Assembly (NCBI GenBank): GCA_018434645.1
Contig: JAHDOX010000162.1
Span: 1 to 5,690 of the forward strand
Direction: 5' to 3'
Origin: Synergistales bacterium
GTDB taxonomy: Bacteria; Synergistota; Synergistia; Synergistales; Thermovirgaceae
Length of the DNA stretch: 5,690 nucleotides
Below are positions 1-5,358 of this stretch, one piece after another (within the stretch, counting starts at the first letter, position 1; the number at the start of each line of letters is the position of its first letter). The position numbers and the translations under genes are program-made. The notes beneath the pieces are model-generated. The model saw only the letters and a program-made list of their open reading frames with translations, was not told the DNA's origin and did not search any database.

Positions 1-77
1 ATCGCAGCCCCCGTGTTTATATTGTTTCTTTGAGCAAAGGTGCCCTGCGATTCGGGAAAGACACTGCAACCCAAATA
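1..77. repeat. Repeat unit 0, short form, truncated by window edge
   Basis: Aligns to the 109-bp unit at 225-333 from its 33rd base onward, so about 32 bp including the short hairpin lie left of the window. It has the short-form junction, with GACACTGCAACCC and no 38-bp insert. It ends CAAATA where the other units end RAAGA. Confidence 0.85.
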
Positions 78-224
78 CCTACTACGCGGACTTGCGTCCG
101 CGTGTCGGAATCGCAGCCCCTGTGTTAACGTTGTTTCGCAGAGCAAAGGTGCCCTGCGATTCGGGAAAGACACTGCTACCAGGGAGATCATCAGATAATG
201 CAGCTAAAAACATAAACCCAAAGA
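78..224. repeat. Repeat unit 1, long (147-bp) form
   Basis: Short stem around 84-103. The interrupted long stem uses GTGTC 102-106 and GAATCGCAG 108-116 on the left, and CTGCGATTC 154-162 and the following GACAC on the right. The 38-bp insert follows GACACTGC. The loop of the long stem differs most from other copies (TTTCGCAGAGC against TTTCTTTGAGC). Confidence 0.9.
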
Positions 225-333
225 CCTACTACGCGGACTTGCGTCCGCGTGTCGGAATCGCAGCCCCTGTGTTTACGTTGTTTCTTTGAGCAAAGGTGCC
301 CTGCGATTCGGGAAAGACACTGCAACCCGAAGA
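225..333. repeat. Repeat unit 2, short (109-bp) form
   Basis: The only complete short unit in view. The long stem uses GTGTC 249-253 and GAATCGCAG 255-263 on the left. It lacks the 38-bp insert and passes directly from GACACTGC to AACCCGAAGA. Confidence 0.9.
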
Positions 334-480
334 CCTACTACGCGGACTTGCGTCCGCGTGTCGGAATCGCAGTCCCTGTGTTTACGTTGTTTCCCTGAGA
401 AAAGGTGACCTGCGATTCGGGAAAGACACTGCTATCAAGGGGATCACCAGATAATGCAGCTAAAAACATAAACCCGAAGA
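334..480. repeat. Repeat unit 3, long (147-bp) form
   Basis: Same layout as the unit at 78-224, including the 38-bp insert with a few substitutions (TATCAAGGGGATCACC in place of TACCAGGGAGATCATC). The stem-forming arms GAATCGCAG and CTGCGATTC are unchanged, while the loop has mutated (CCCTGAGAAAAGGTGA). Changes concentrate in the loop, as expected if pairing matters. Confidence 0.88.
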
Positions 481-512
481 CCTACTACGCGGACTTGCGT
501 CCGCGTAGTAGG
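481..512. repeat. Perfect 14-bp palindrome closing the repeat array
   Basis: CCTACTACGCGGAC, loop TTGC, then GTCCGCGTAGTAGG: both arms are fully complementary. Internal copies keep only the inner 8 bp of this stem because they continue GTGTCGG instead of AGTAGG. The array therefore ends with an inverted copy of its own start, like the terminal inverted repeats of a mobile element or the paired REPs of a BIME. There is no T-run on either side, so a Rho-independent terminator is not supported. Confidence 0.85.
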
Positions 513-569
513 TAGAGTGAATGAGGTCTGGTATCATAGTTGCGGGTAGAGGTTTTGGGGGCGATGGTT

Positions 570-857
570 ATGAAATTTATCAGTGTCTCGATGTGTACCG
601 TACTTTTTCTTGCCGTTATTACAAAACCAGCAGCTGCCCATGGTTGGCCGCAAATGATGCCGTGGCCATGGATGGGGCCCCTCATGTGGATATTTTTCCT
701 TTAGGTGATCATAACAGGTCTTTCGTTTGTGATGAAAAGACCCAGGATGCAGGATAGCGACCCGGACCTGCCCATGGAGATTCTCAAGCGAAGACTGGCC
801 GATGGTGCTATAACAGAAGAGGAGTTCGAACGGCTGAGAAAGAAGATAGAGTCCTAG
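570..857 (+). pseudogene. SHOCT-domain small membrane protein gene with in-frame TAG
   Basis: One reading frame from ATG 570 (or ATG 564) to TAG 855-857 gives a coherent 95-residue SHOCT-type protein, broken only by a TAG at codon 45 (702-704). Before the stop lie a signal peptide (residues 1-23, ending AAA before HGW) and a Met/Trp/Pro-rich stretch. A hydrophobic helix (about 36-54, MGPLMWIFFL before the stop, VIITGLSFVM after) spans the stop, followed by a basic KRPR. The C-terminal SHOCT motif (about 69-92) reads MEILKRRLADGAITEEEF. This order is standard for small SHOCT proteins, whose molecular role is poorly known. GGGGG at 557-561 may be the ribosome site. The gene lies 14 bp upstream of the pgl-like gene and is probably co-transcribed with it. 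The TAG may be a nonsense mutation, a sequencing error, a read-through or recoded codon, or a true stop with restart at GTG 705. I favour a broken gene. Confidence 0.7.
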
Positions 858-871
858 CGTATGTACCCTTG

Positions 872-1570
872 ATGTCAAGACTGTGTCACGACAGGGAGGG
901 TCGGTTTTTGAAGCCCTCGATCCAGGTTTTCGAGAATTCGGAACTTCTGGTTGAAACTCTCGCCGGAGAGTGTGCATCCACTCTTCTTGAAGGCGGCACT
1001 GCGGTCTTTGGCGGAGGCGTGGTGCCCCTGGCGGTCTGTGGGGCCCTTGCGAGCCGACCGAATCTCCCATGGCGCATGATCCAGATTTTCCCCGCCGACG
1101 AGGCCTTTCTCCCCAAGGGGCACCCGGAAAGGAACGAAACCAGACTGAGGATGCTTCTTTCCAGGCGCACTTGTCTCTTGCAGTCGTTTCCAACCGGTCT
1201 GGACCCCGACAGGGCCGCCCGGGAAATGCAGAAATATGTCAGGCGCGTTCTTCCTTTTGATATGGTCGTACTTGAAATGGGTCCCGACGGCAGTGTCGGC
1301 GCACTGGTGCCGGGTTCGACGGTTTTTGATTCGCCGGAACTGGTCGCCGTCGTCGAAGGGAAAAGCAGAAACTCACCCGAAAGGCTTGTTTTGACCCCGC
1401 GGGCGTTGAGCGCTTCGGAAAGGGTGGTTATCTGCGCAACCGGTGACGAAGCGTCGGAACCCCTGAAAGCCGTCTTCCGGGGAGACGACCTTCCGCCATC
1501 GATGCTGCGCTCCCTGCAACCTGTCGCGATCTATGCCGACAGGAAAGCCGCTTCCGGCCTTGAAAGCTGA
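872..1570 (+). CDS. 6-phosphogluconolactonase-like protein, catalytic His replaced
   Basis: The 232-residue product follows the 6-phosphogluconolactonase (Pgl/DevB) / glucosamine-6-phosphate isomerase fold. It has a glycine-rich phosphate loop FGGGVVP (46-52, family SGGxTP), the IFPADEAFLP segment (72-81, family WxDERxVP), MGPDGSVGALVPG (136-148) and RLVLTPRAL (171-179). Family enzymes hydrolyse 6-phosphogluconolactone in the cytosolic oxidative pentose phosphate pathway. In them the third motif reads GxDGHxASLFP with a catalytic His; here that position is Ser141, and DER has become DEA. Activity may be lost or altered, so I give no gene symbol. ATG 872 lacks a ribosome site. TTG 908 has AGGGAGGG 8 bp upstream and begins where family similarity begins, so the true protein may be 220 residues; 872 is listed as the outer limit. 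No zwf or gnd gene is nearby. Confidence 0.8.
   Translation: MSRLCHDREGRFLKPSIQVFENSELLVETLAGECASTLLEGGTAVFGGGVVPLAVCGALASRPNLPWRMIQIFPADEAFLPKGHPERNETRLRMLLSRRTCLLQSFPTGLDPDRAAREMQKYVRRVLPFDMVVLEMGPDGSVGALVPGSTVFDSPELVAVVEGKSRNSPERLVLTPRALSASERVVICATGDEASEPLKAVFRGDDLPPSMLRSLQPVAIYADRKAASGLES
893..900 (+). promoter_or_regulatory. Strong ribosome binding site favouring TTG 908 start
   Basis: AGGGAGGG contains GGAGG at 895-899, 8 nt before TTG 908, which is in frame with the pgl-like gene. The upstream ATG 872 is preceded only by GTACCCTTG with no purine-rich box. This argues that translation begins at 908. Confidence 0.5.
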
Positions 1571-1593
1571 GGCTAGTGATTTCCCCGTTCAAT

Positions 1594-1636
1594 GACCCTG
1601 CGTCCTACTCATGGGCGTTATGGCGTAACCAGGGTC
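1594..1636. repeat. Weak inverted repeat in the pgl-like/MFS gap
   Basis: GACCCTG (1594-1600) pairs with CAGGGTC (1630-1636). A second pair, GTTA (1617-1620) and TAAC (1626-1629), lies inside and abuts the right arm. The structure sits in the 134-bp stretch between the two genes. It has no T-run, so it is not an intrinsic terminator. It could be an operator or leader structure, or chance. No riboswitch class was recognised. Confidence 0.3.
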
Positions 1637-1704
1637 CTCCGTGATATAAGTATCCATGGCAAAAAGACCTGGAAGGCCAAAACCTTTGCTGGAGGGCTCG
1701 GGGC

Positions 1705-3015
1705 ATGAGTAACGGGAGAAAAATTCGTGGCTATGAAAGGGCCACGCTGCGTTACAGGTGGGTAGTATGGGGAGTAATGTCCCTGGCGTACATGGTGGTC
1801 TTTTTTCACAGGCTTGCAGCGGGCGTCGTCAGGGACGACCTCATAGCGGCCTTCGGCCTTTCTTCCACCGCCTTCGGTCATCTGGCCGCCACGTATTCCT
1901 ACGCCTATCTTTTGATGCAGATTCCCGTGGGGCTTCTGGCCGATACTCTGGGAGCCAGGCTGACGGTGACTTTCGGCATGGTTCTTGCGGGGTTGGGGTC
2001 GATTCTTTTTGGTTATGCACCGAACGCTTTCTGGCTTTTTGCAGGCCGCTTCGTGGTGGGCTTAGGCGTTTCAACGGTATTTGTATGTATCCTCAAAATA
2101 CTTTCCAGGTGGTACCGGGAAAACGAATTCGCCACCATGTCCGGTCTCACCAATTCCATCGGAAACCTTGGTGGTTATCTTGCCCAGACGCCCCTGGCCA
2201 TTCTCGTGGCCGCCATTACCTGGAGGCATACCTTCGGAGCCATAGGTGTTCTGTCCTTCGCGCTGGCTTCGGCCTGCTACGTCTTCGTCAGGAACAGGCC
2301 CGAATCCATGGGATTGCCCTCCCTGGGTGCCGCGAAAATCCGGGAAGAACTCCCGTCGGGCAACCTCTTTTCCGGAGTTTTGGAAATCATCCGGTATCCG
2401 CTCATGTGGCCGGGGCTTTTTTTCGTCCCCCTTTTCATGGGAGCCGCCCTGGCGGTGACGGGAGCGTGGGGGGTGCCTTTCCTGCAGGATGTCTACGGGA
2501 TGGCGCCCCGGCAGGCTTCTGGTATCGTTTCCGCGGCGGTGATAGGGTCGATTCTGGGTGGACTCGTTCTTGGCAGCATTTCCGACAGGCTGGGGCGAAG
2601 GAAGCCGCCGATGATGACTGCCGGGATCGTCTACGTTATCTGCTGGGGGATACTGGTCTTTTTTACCTCAAGACCCGTTTCAGGGGCAGTCATGAGAGCG
2701 CTTTTTTTCTGCCAGGGTTTTTCTTCGATGGCTTTCGTCATCGCCCTGACTATCACCAAGGAAATCAATCACCCGGAAAAAACCGGGATAGCCATCGCCT
2801 TGTTGAACATGACTACCTTTATGGGGATAGCCCTGTTCCCGCCGCTGATGGGGGCCGTCATGGATCTGTCGGCCGGACTGCCTGCGTGGATGGTCTACAG
2901 GCGGGCTTTCATGACCTGTTTCGCGGCGGCCGTGATCGGGCTTATACTGGCCTCGCGCATGAAGGAGACCCGTTGCCGCAACATCTATTTCGAGATACGG
3001 CGCGGCGGAAACTGA
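1705..3015 (+). CDS. MFS family transporter
   Basis: The 436-residue polytopic inner-membrane protein is of normal length for a 12-helix major facilitator permease. The first hydrophobic helix starts near residue 19 (RWVVWGVMSLAYMVVFF). The hallmark loop 2-3 motif G-x3-D-x2-G-x-R appears as GLLADTLGAR (76-85). Its second-half counterpart GSISDRLGRRK (290-300) shows the two six-helix repeats. A charged central loop (about 196-220, RNRPESMGLP onward) separates the halves. The substrate cannot be read from sequence; secondary transport driven by an ion gradient is inferred from the family. The start is well fixed: GGAGGG at 1691-1696 lies 8 nt before ATG 1705. It may share a transcript with the upstream gene across a 134-bp gap, and it ends 15 bp from the convergent DUF2993 gene with no visible terminator between them. 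Confidence 0.92.
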   Translation: MSNGRKIRGYERATLRYRWVVWGVMSLAYMVVFFHRLAAGVVRDDLIAAFGLSSTAFGHLAATYSYAYLLMQIPVGLLADTLGARLTVTFGMVLAGLGSILFGYAPNAFWLFAGRFVVGLGVSTVFVCILKILSRWYRENEFATMSGLTNSIGNLGGYLAQTPLAILVAAITWRHTFGAIGVLSFALASACYVFVRNRPESMGLPSLGAAKIREELPSGNLFSGVLEIIRYPLMWPGLFFVPLFMGAALAVTGAWGVPFLQDVYGMAPRQASGIVSAAVIGSILGGLVLGSISDRLGRRKPPMMTAGIVYVICWGILVFFTSRPVSGAVMRALFFCQGFSSMAFVIALTITKEINHPEKTGIAIALLNMTTFMGIALFPPLMGAVMDLSAGLPAWMVYRRAFMTCFAAAVIGLILASRMKETRCRNIYFEIRRGGN

Positions 3016-3030
3016 AAAGGGCTACAAGGT

Positions 3031-3807
3031 TTATTCTCTCCTGAAAGTATAGGTTCTGCCCTCGAAGGGTTTTGGCTCGAGGCGGCTTTTGATCAGGACC
3101 CTGTCTTCTTCCTGGATTATACTGTCAAGAACCAGCGGGAAAGGGAACTCCCCCAGGTCGATGACAGGCTGGATGCGGGAGATGGCTCTTTCCGTCAGTC
3201 CATCTGGTACGTCGACTTTGTTGACGCGGATCTTGTAGTCATCCAGCCATATTTCCTGTCCGTGCCGTATGGCGAAGCTGCCCTCCATTTCAAGGAGAAT
3301 GTCGAATCTGAATATGAACTTCGCCAGGTAATAGCCCCTGGCGTAAATACCGCCTTCCCGGAAATCAAGGGATAAATCGTGCCAATGCTCGTCATCGTTG
3401 CCGAACTGCTTGACCAGAAGGGCGTCGTTTACGTCTTGTTCCAGGATAACTGCCGAGGCTTTGACATCCAGCATCTCCTTTACATCGGGTCCTTTTTCGT
3501 CCCAGGTCGCTGGAGGCGTGAAGGTTACGTCACTGGCGTCGATTTTCAGGCTTTCGATCCTTACCCCGCCAAGCTCGCAGCCTTCAAGGTCCAGGTATAT
3601 GCGGCGCACCCTGCCGTTTTCGTCGGGTCCGCCATCTACAATCATTTCCATCGTTTCGGGCTTGAGCCCCGAAACGAAAGCGTCGAAGAGCCTTTGTGCG
3701 GCGGCTTCTTCGTTATGGCCGGCCGAGGCTGGAAGTGGTGCCCCAAAAACCAAAAAAAGCACGAGCCCGAAGACCATGGTGACGCCTGCGCAGCTTTTTT
3801 TAAACAT
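3031..3807 (-). CDS. Exported DUF2993 (LmeA-like) protein
   Basis: The 258-residue product starts with a clear Sec signal peptide: MFKK, a hydrophobic core about residues 8-23, and a PASA|G cleavage site near residue 29. It should act in the periplasm or outside the cell. The mature part alternates short beta-strand patterns typical of the DUF2993/LmeA phospholipid-binding fold: RRIYLDLEGCELGGVRIESL (about 68-87), ASAVILEQDVNDALL, then LSLDFREGGIYARGYY. Later come WLDDYKIRVNKVDVPDGL and the near-terminal IDLGEFPFPLVLDSI. Family members bind or handle membrane lipids; the exact role here is unknown. The start is supported by GGAGGG (plus-strand 3817-3822), 9 nt before the ATG. It is a single-gene unit, divergent from the TPR-like gene and convergent with the MFS gene. 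The family assignment rests on pattern recognition, not a profile search. Confidence 0.75.
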   Translation of the reverse strand: MFKKSCAGVTMVFGLVLFLVFGAPLPASAGHNEEAAAQRLFDAFVSGLKPETMEMIVDGGPDENGRVRRIYLDLEGCELGGVRIESLKIDASDVTFTPPATWDEKGPDVKEMLDVKASAVILEQDVNDALLVKQFGNDDEHWHDLSLDFREGGIYARGYYLAKFIFRFDILLEMEGSFAIRHGQEIWLDDYKIRVNKVDVPDGLTERAISRIQPVIDLGEFPFPLVLDSIIQEEDRVLIKSRLEPKPFEGRTYTFRRE

Positions 3808-3843
3808 ATTTGCCTACCCTCCATGTCCGATTCGGGTGTTTTC

Positions 3844-3871
3844 TTGCAGAAGCCACCTAAAATAATATCAT
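3844..3871 (+). promoter_or_regulatory. Possible sigma-70 promoter for the TPR-like/sfsA unit
   Basis: TTGCAG (3844-3849), a 16-bp spacer and TATCAT (3866-3871) lie about 40 bp upstream of the gene start, within the A/T-rich part of the 105-bp divergent intergenic region. The boxes are only partly consensus. No convincing -35/-10 pair was found for the minus-strand gene in the same region. Confidence 0.3.
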
Positions 3872-3912
3872 TAAGGTCTTACAGGCGATACGCTATTTTG
3901 TGGAAAGGAGTC

Positions 3913-4119
3913 ATGTTGACTGACCATATGAAAGCCGAAGGATTCCTGATGACCGGAGGAAAGTTGCGCAAACGGGCCGCGTTTCTTGCCGCAGATGACA
4001 CCACGGCTTTAAACCGGGACGAATGGTTGCGCCTTGCCGATGAAGCCGCCGACTCGGGCGATTGGCTTCTTGCCGAATATGCCTACAAGCGGGGATTGGG
4101 GCTGCGTGTACTGTGGTAA
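3913..4119 (+). CDS. Small TPR-like hypothetical protein upstream of sfsA fusion
   Basis: A 68-residue soluble, charged protein of unknown function. The C-terminal half, WLRLADEAADSGDWLLAEY then AYKRGL (about 42-63), fits the spacing of a single tetratricopeptide-like helix pair (W..LA..A...GD...AE.AY.RG). A lone TPR unit of this kind would suggest a protein-protein contact; that is inference. AAAGGAG at 3904-3910 is only 2 nt from ATG 3913 but 5 nt from the in-frame TTG 3916. ATG 3928 is a further alternative, so the first few residues are uncertain. Its stop codon TAA (4117-4119) overlaps the GTG start of the sfsA fusion gene, implying translational coupling. The frame stays open upstream to 3379, but that part lies antisense over the DUF2993 gene and is not credible. 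Confidence 0.6.
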   Translation: MLTDHMKAEGFLMTGGKLRKRAAFLAADDTTALNRDEWLRLADEAADSGDWLLAEYAYKRGLGLRVLW

Positions 4120-5276
4120 AAAACGAGGGACCTGGTTTTTACAGGGCTGCCGCGGGAGGCTTGACGAAGGGCAAATTCCTTTCCAGGCCGAACAGGTTCA
4201 CCGTGACCTGTGAGACCGATGGCGGAGTGATAAGGGCCTATCTTCCCAATCCCGGCAGACTTTGGGAACTGCTTCTTCCAGGAGTGCCGGTGCTGCTTGA
4301 GAAGGCCGGGGAAGGTTCCAATCGCAACACCGGGTATACGGCCCTTGCGGTAGAAACCGAAAGAGGACCTGTGATGCTTCATACCCATCGTACCAACGAC
4401 GCTGCTGAATGGCTGTTGCGGCGGGGCCTCATCCCGGGATGGGAAAAAGCCAGGGTCGCAAGGCGGGAAGCGACCTATGGAGGAAGCCGTTTCGACTTTC
4501 TCCTGGAGTTGCCCGAAGGACGCGTGCCCGCCGAGGTCAAGTCCTGCACGCTCTTTGGAAAAGAGATGGCCATGTTCCCCGACGCTCCGTCCGAACGGGC
4601 CAGGCGGCATGTCCTGCATCTGGCGGAGATAGGTCGGTCAGGTCCGAAGCCTCTTGTTCTCTTCCTCGTTCAGTCGGGGTGTATGAAATATTTCCTTCCA
4701 GATTTTCACACCGATTTCGACTTTGCCCGGGCTTTATACGAAGTCAGAAACCATATCGACATAAAGGCCGTCGGAATCGAGTGGAGCCAGGATCTTGTAA
4801 TGGGACGGATAACGCGTGAAATTGAGGTGCCATGGGATATTTTTGCAAGACACGGAATAGACGGCGGAGCCTATCTGCTTTTGCTCAAACTCGATAAAAG
4901 CCGTAGCGTAAACACAGGGAGTCTGGGTGCGATCGAATTCCCGTCGGGTTATTACTGCTATGTGGGGTCGGCTCGAAGGAACCTGAAATCTCGCATGTCG
5001 AGACACCTCAGGCGCAGGAAAAACTTCCACTGGCATATCGACTATTTGAGAGAACATTGCAAGGTGGCGGGGTGTCTTCCCGTCAGGTCCGCAGACCACC
5101 TGGAATGTGGCCTAGCCTCGGCGGTGGGGTCCGTTGCCGAAGGTTCAGTACCTGGTTTCGGTTCTTCCGATTGTTCCTGTGGTTCCCATCTTTTCCGCTT
5201 TTTCTCTGATCCTCTTGAAAACAGGAAATTTGTAGAGATACTGATGGATTTCAGGATCGACAGGCTGGTGCGCTGA
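4113..5276 (+). CDS. sfsA: SfsA nuclease-fold protein fused to C-terminal GIY-YIG (DUF123/Uri) domain
   Basis: The 387-residue product is far longer than a typical SfsA (about 230-240). Residues 17-240 are SfsA: GKFLSRPNRFTV (20-31), LPNPGRLWELLLPG (44-57), SRFDF (125-129), AEVKSCTL (140-147) and FPDAPSERARRH (155-166). Asp128, Glu141 and Lys143 form the PD-(D/E)XK-type nuclease signature. Residues 251-365 match the DUF123/Uri branch of GIY-YIG nucleases: GAYLLLLKL (252-260), GYYCYVGSA (279-287), Arg294, RH (297-298), HWHIDYL (306-312), catalytic-type Glu331 in ECGLAS, and GFGSSDCSCGSHLF (348-361). SfsA is known as a DNA-binding, predicted nuclease protein first tied to maltose metabolism; action on nucleic acid in the cytoplasm is inferred. 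GTG 4113 overlaps the previous gene's stop by 7 nt and lies close before the conserved core. An in-frame TTG at 4062 would extend it deep into that gene. Both active sites look intact. Confidence 0.9.
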   Translation: MVKNEGPGFYRAAAGGLTKGKFLSRPNRFTVTCETDGGVIRAYLPNPGRLWELLLPGVPVLLEKAGEGSNRNTGYTALAVETERGPVMLHTHRTNDAAEWLLRRGLIPGWEKARVARREATYGGSRFDFLLELPEGRVPAEVKSCTLFGKEMAMFPDAPSERARRHVLHLAEIGRSGPKPLVLFLVQSGCMKYFLPDFHTDFDFARALYEVRNHIDIKAVGIEWSQDLVMGRITREIEVPWDIFARHGIDGGAYLLLLKLDKSRSVNTGSLGAIEFPSGYYCYVGSARRNLKSRMSRHLRRRKNFHWHIDYLREHCKVAGCLPVRSADHLECGLASAVGSVAEGSVPGFGSSDCSCGSHLFRFFSDPLENRKFVEILMDFRIDRLVR

Positions 5277-5299
5277 AAACAAGTCCGCAAAAGAAAAGC

Positions 5300-5328
5300 T
5301 TGACATTGCGTGTATATGTGACTATATT
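5300..5328 (+). promoter_or_regulatory. Near-consensus sigma-70 promoter of arsR
   Basis: A perfect -35 TTGACA (5300-5305), an optimal 17-bp spacer and -10 TATATT (5323-5328). An A-rich stretch (AAAAGAAAAG) directly upstream could serve as an UP element. Transcription would start near 5335, giving a short leader before ATG 5359. Such a strong core promoter fits a gene held down by a repressor. Confidence 0.8.
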
Positions 5329-5336
5329 GACACATA
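5315..5336. promoter_or_regulatory. Probable ArsR operator overlapping the -10 box
   Basis: A 22-bp imperfect palindrome centred at 5325/5326. The outer arms TATGTG (5315-5320) and CACATA (5331-5336) match perfectly, and 9 of 11 base pairs match overall. It covers the whole -10 hexamer, so a bound dimer would block RNA polymerase. ArsR/SmtB repressors typically bind such sites in their own promoters; binding by this ArsR is inferred. Confidence 0.65.
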
Positions 5337-5342
5337 GGAAAT

Positions 5343-5351
5343 AAAAAGGAG
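5343..5351 (+). promoter_or_regulatory. Ribosome binding site of arsR
   Basis: AAAAAGGAG lies 7 nt before ATG 5359, which fixes that start. The nearby GTG 5352 is out of frame and meets a stop at once. Confidence 0.8.
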
Positions 5352-5358
5352 TGGCGAC

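Larger units (their letters stand above)
1..512. repeat. Tandem array of alternating 109-bp and 147-bp hairpin-bearing repeat units
   Basis: The units share a start, CCTACTACGCGGAC, at 78, 225, 334 and 481, so the spacings are 147, 109 and 147 bp. A leading partial unit (1-77) matches the short form from its 33rd base. Short and long units therefore alternate, giving a higher-order period of 256 bp. The long form differs by a 38-bp insert (starting TACCAGGGAGATCA in the first copy) just before the final AACCCRAAGA. Units are about 90% or more identical over shared parts. Each unit holds a short stem ACGCGGAC/GTCCGCGT with a 4-nt loop, followed by a longer interrupted stem GTGTC-G-GAATCGCAG paired with CTGCGATTC-GGGAAA-GACAC. 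The array ends at a perfect palindrome. No credible coding is seen. It resembles REP/BIME or MITE-type non-autonomous repeats; no family was recognised. The left end lies outside the window. Confidence 0.9.

Noticed and set aside
92..289. 65-residue plus-strand open frame inside the repeat array
   Set aside because: It is made wholly of repeat sequence, crosses unit boundaries, has no ribosome site, and its peptide merely repeats because the DNA does.
1..512. CRISPR array
   Set aside because: The repeated parts are over 100 bp and there are no unique spacers of uniform size; the whole unit including the 38-bp insert is repeated.
1..512. Integron attC site cluster
   Set aside because: No paired RYYYAAC/GTTRRRY core sites and no cassette genes between the repeats.
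481..512. Rho-independent terminator
   Set aside because: The stem is perfect, but neither strand has a T-run after it.
521..757. 78-residue plus-strand open frame
   Set aside because: It overlaps the SHOCT frame in another phase and has no domain pattern; the SHOCT frame has signal peptide, helix and motif.
534..1193. 219-residue minus-strand open frame
   Set aside because: It lies antisense to the SHOCT and pgl-like genes, with low-complexity composition and no recognisable motif.
1571..1704. Riboswitch or small RNA gene before the MFS gene
   Set aside because: Only a short imperfect inverted repeat is seen; no known riboswitch core was recognised.
1758..3044. 428-residue plus-strand open frame overlapping the MFS gene
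   Set aside because: It is a shifted-frame shadow: rich in His, Arg, Gly and Ser, with no hydrophobic helices, while the main frame is a clear MFS protein with a strong ribosome site.
3379..3912. Upstream extension of the TPR-like gene to position 3379
   Set aside because: The extension is antisense to the well-supported DUF2993 gene, and a ribosome site lies just before 3913-3916.
4083..4619. 178-residue minus-strand open frame
   Set aside because: It is antisense to the SfsA domain, has no motif, and no sensible start context.
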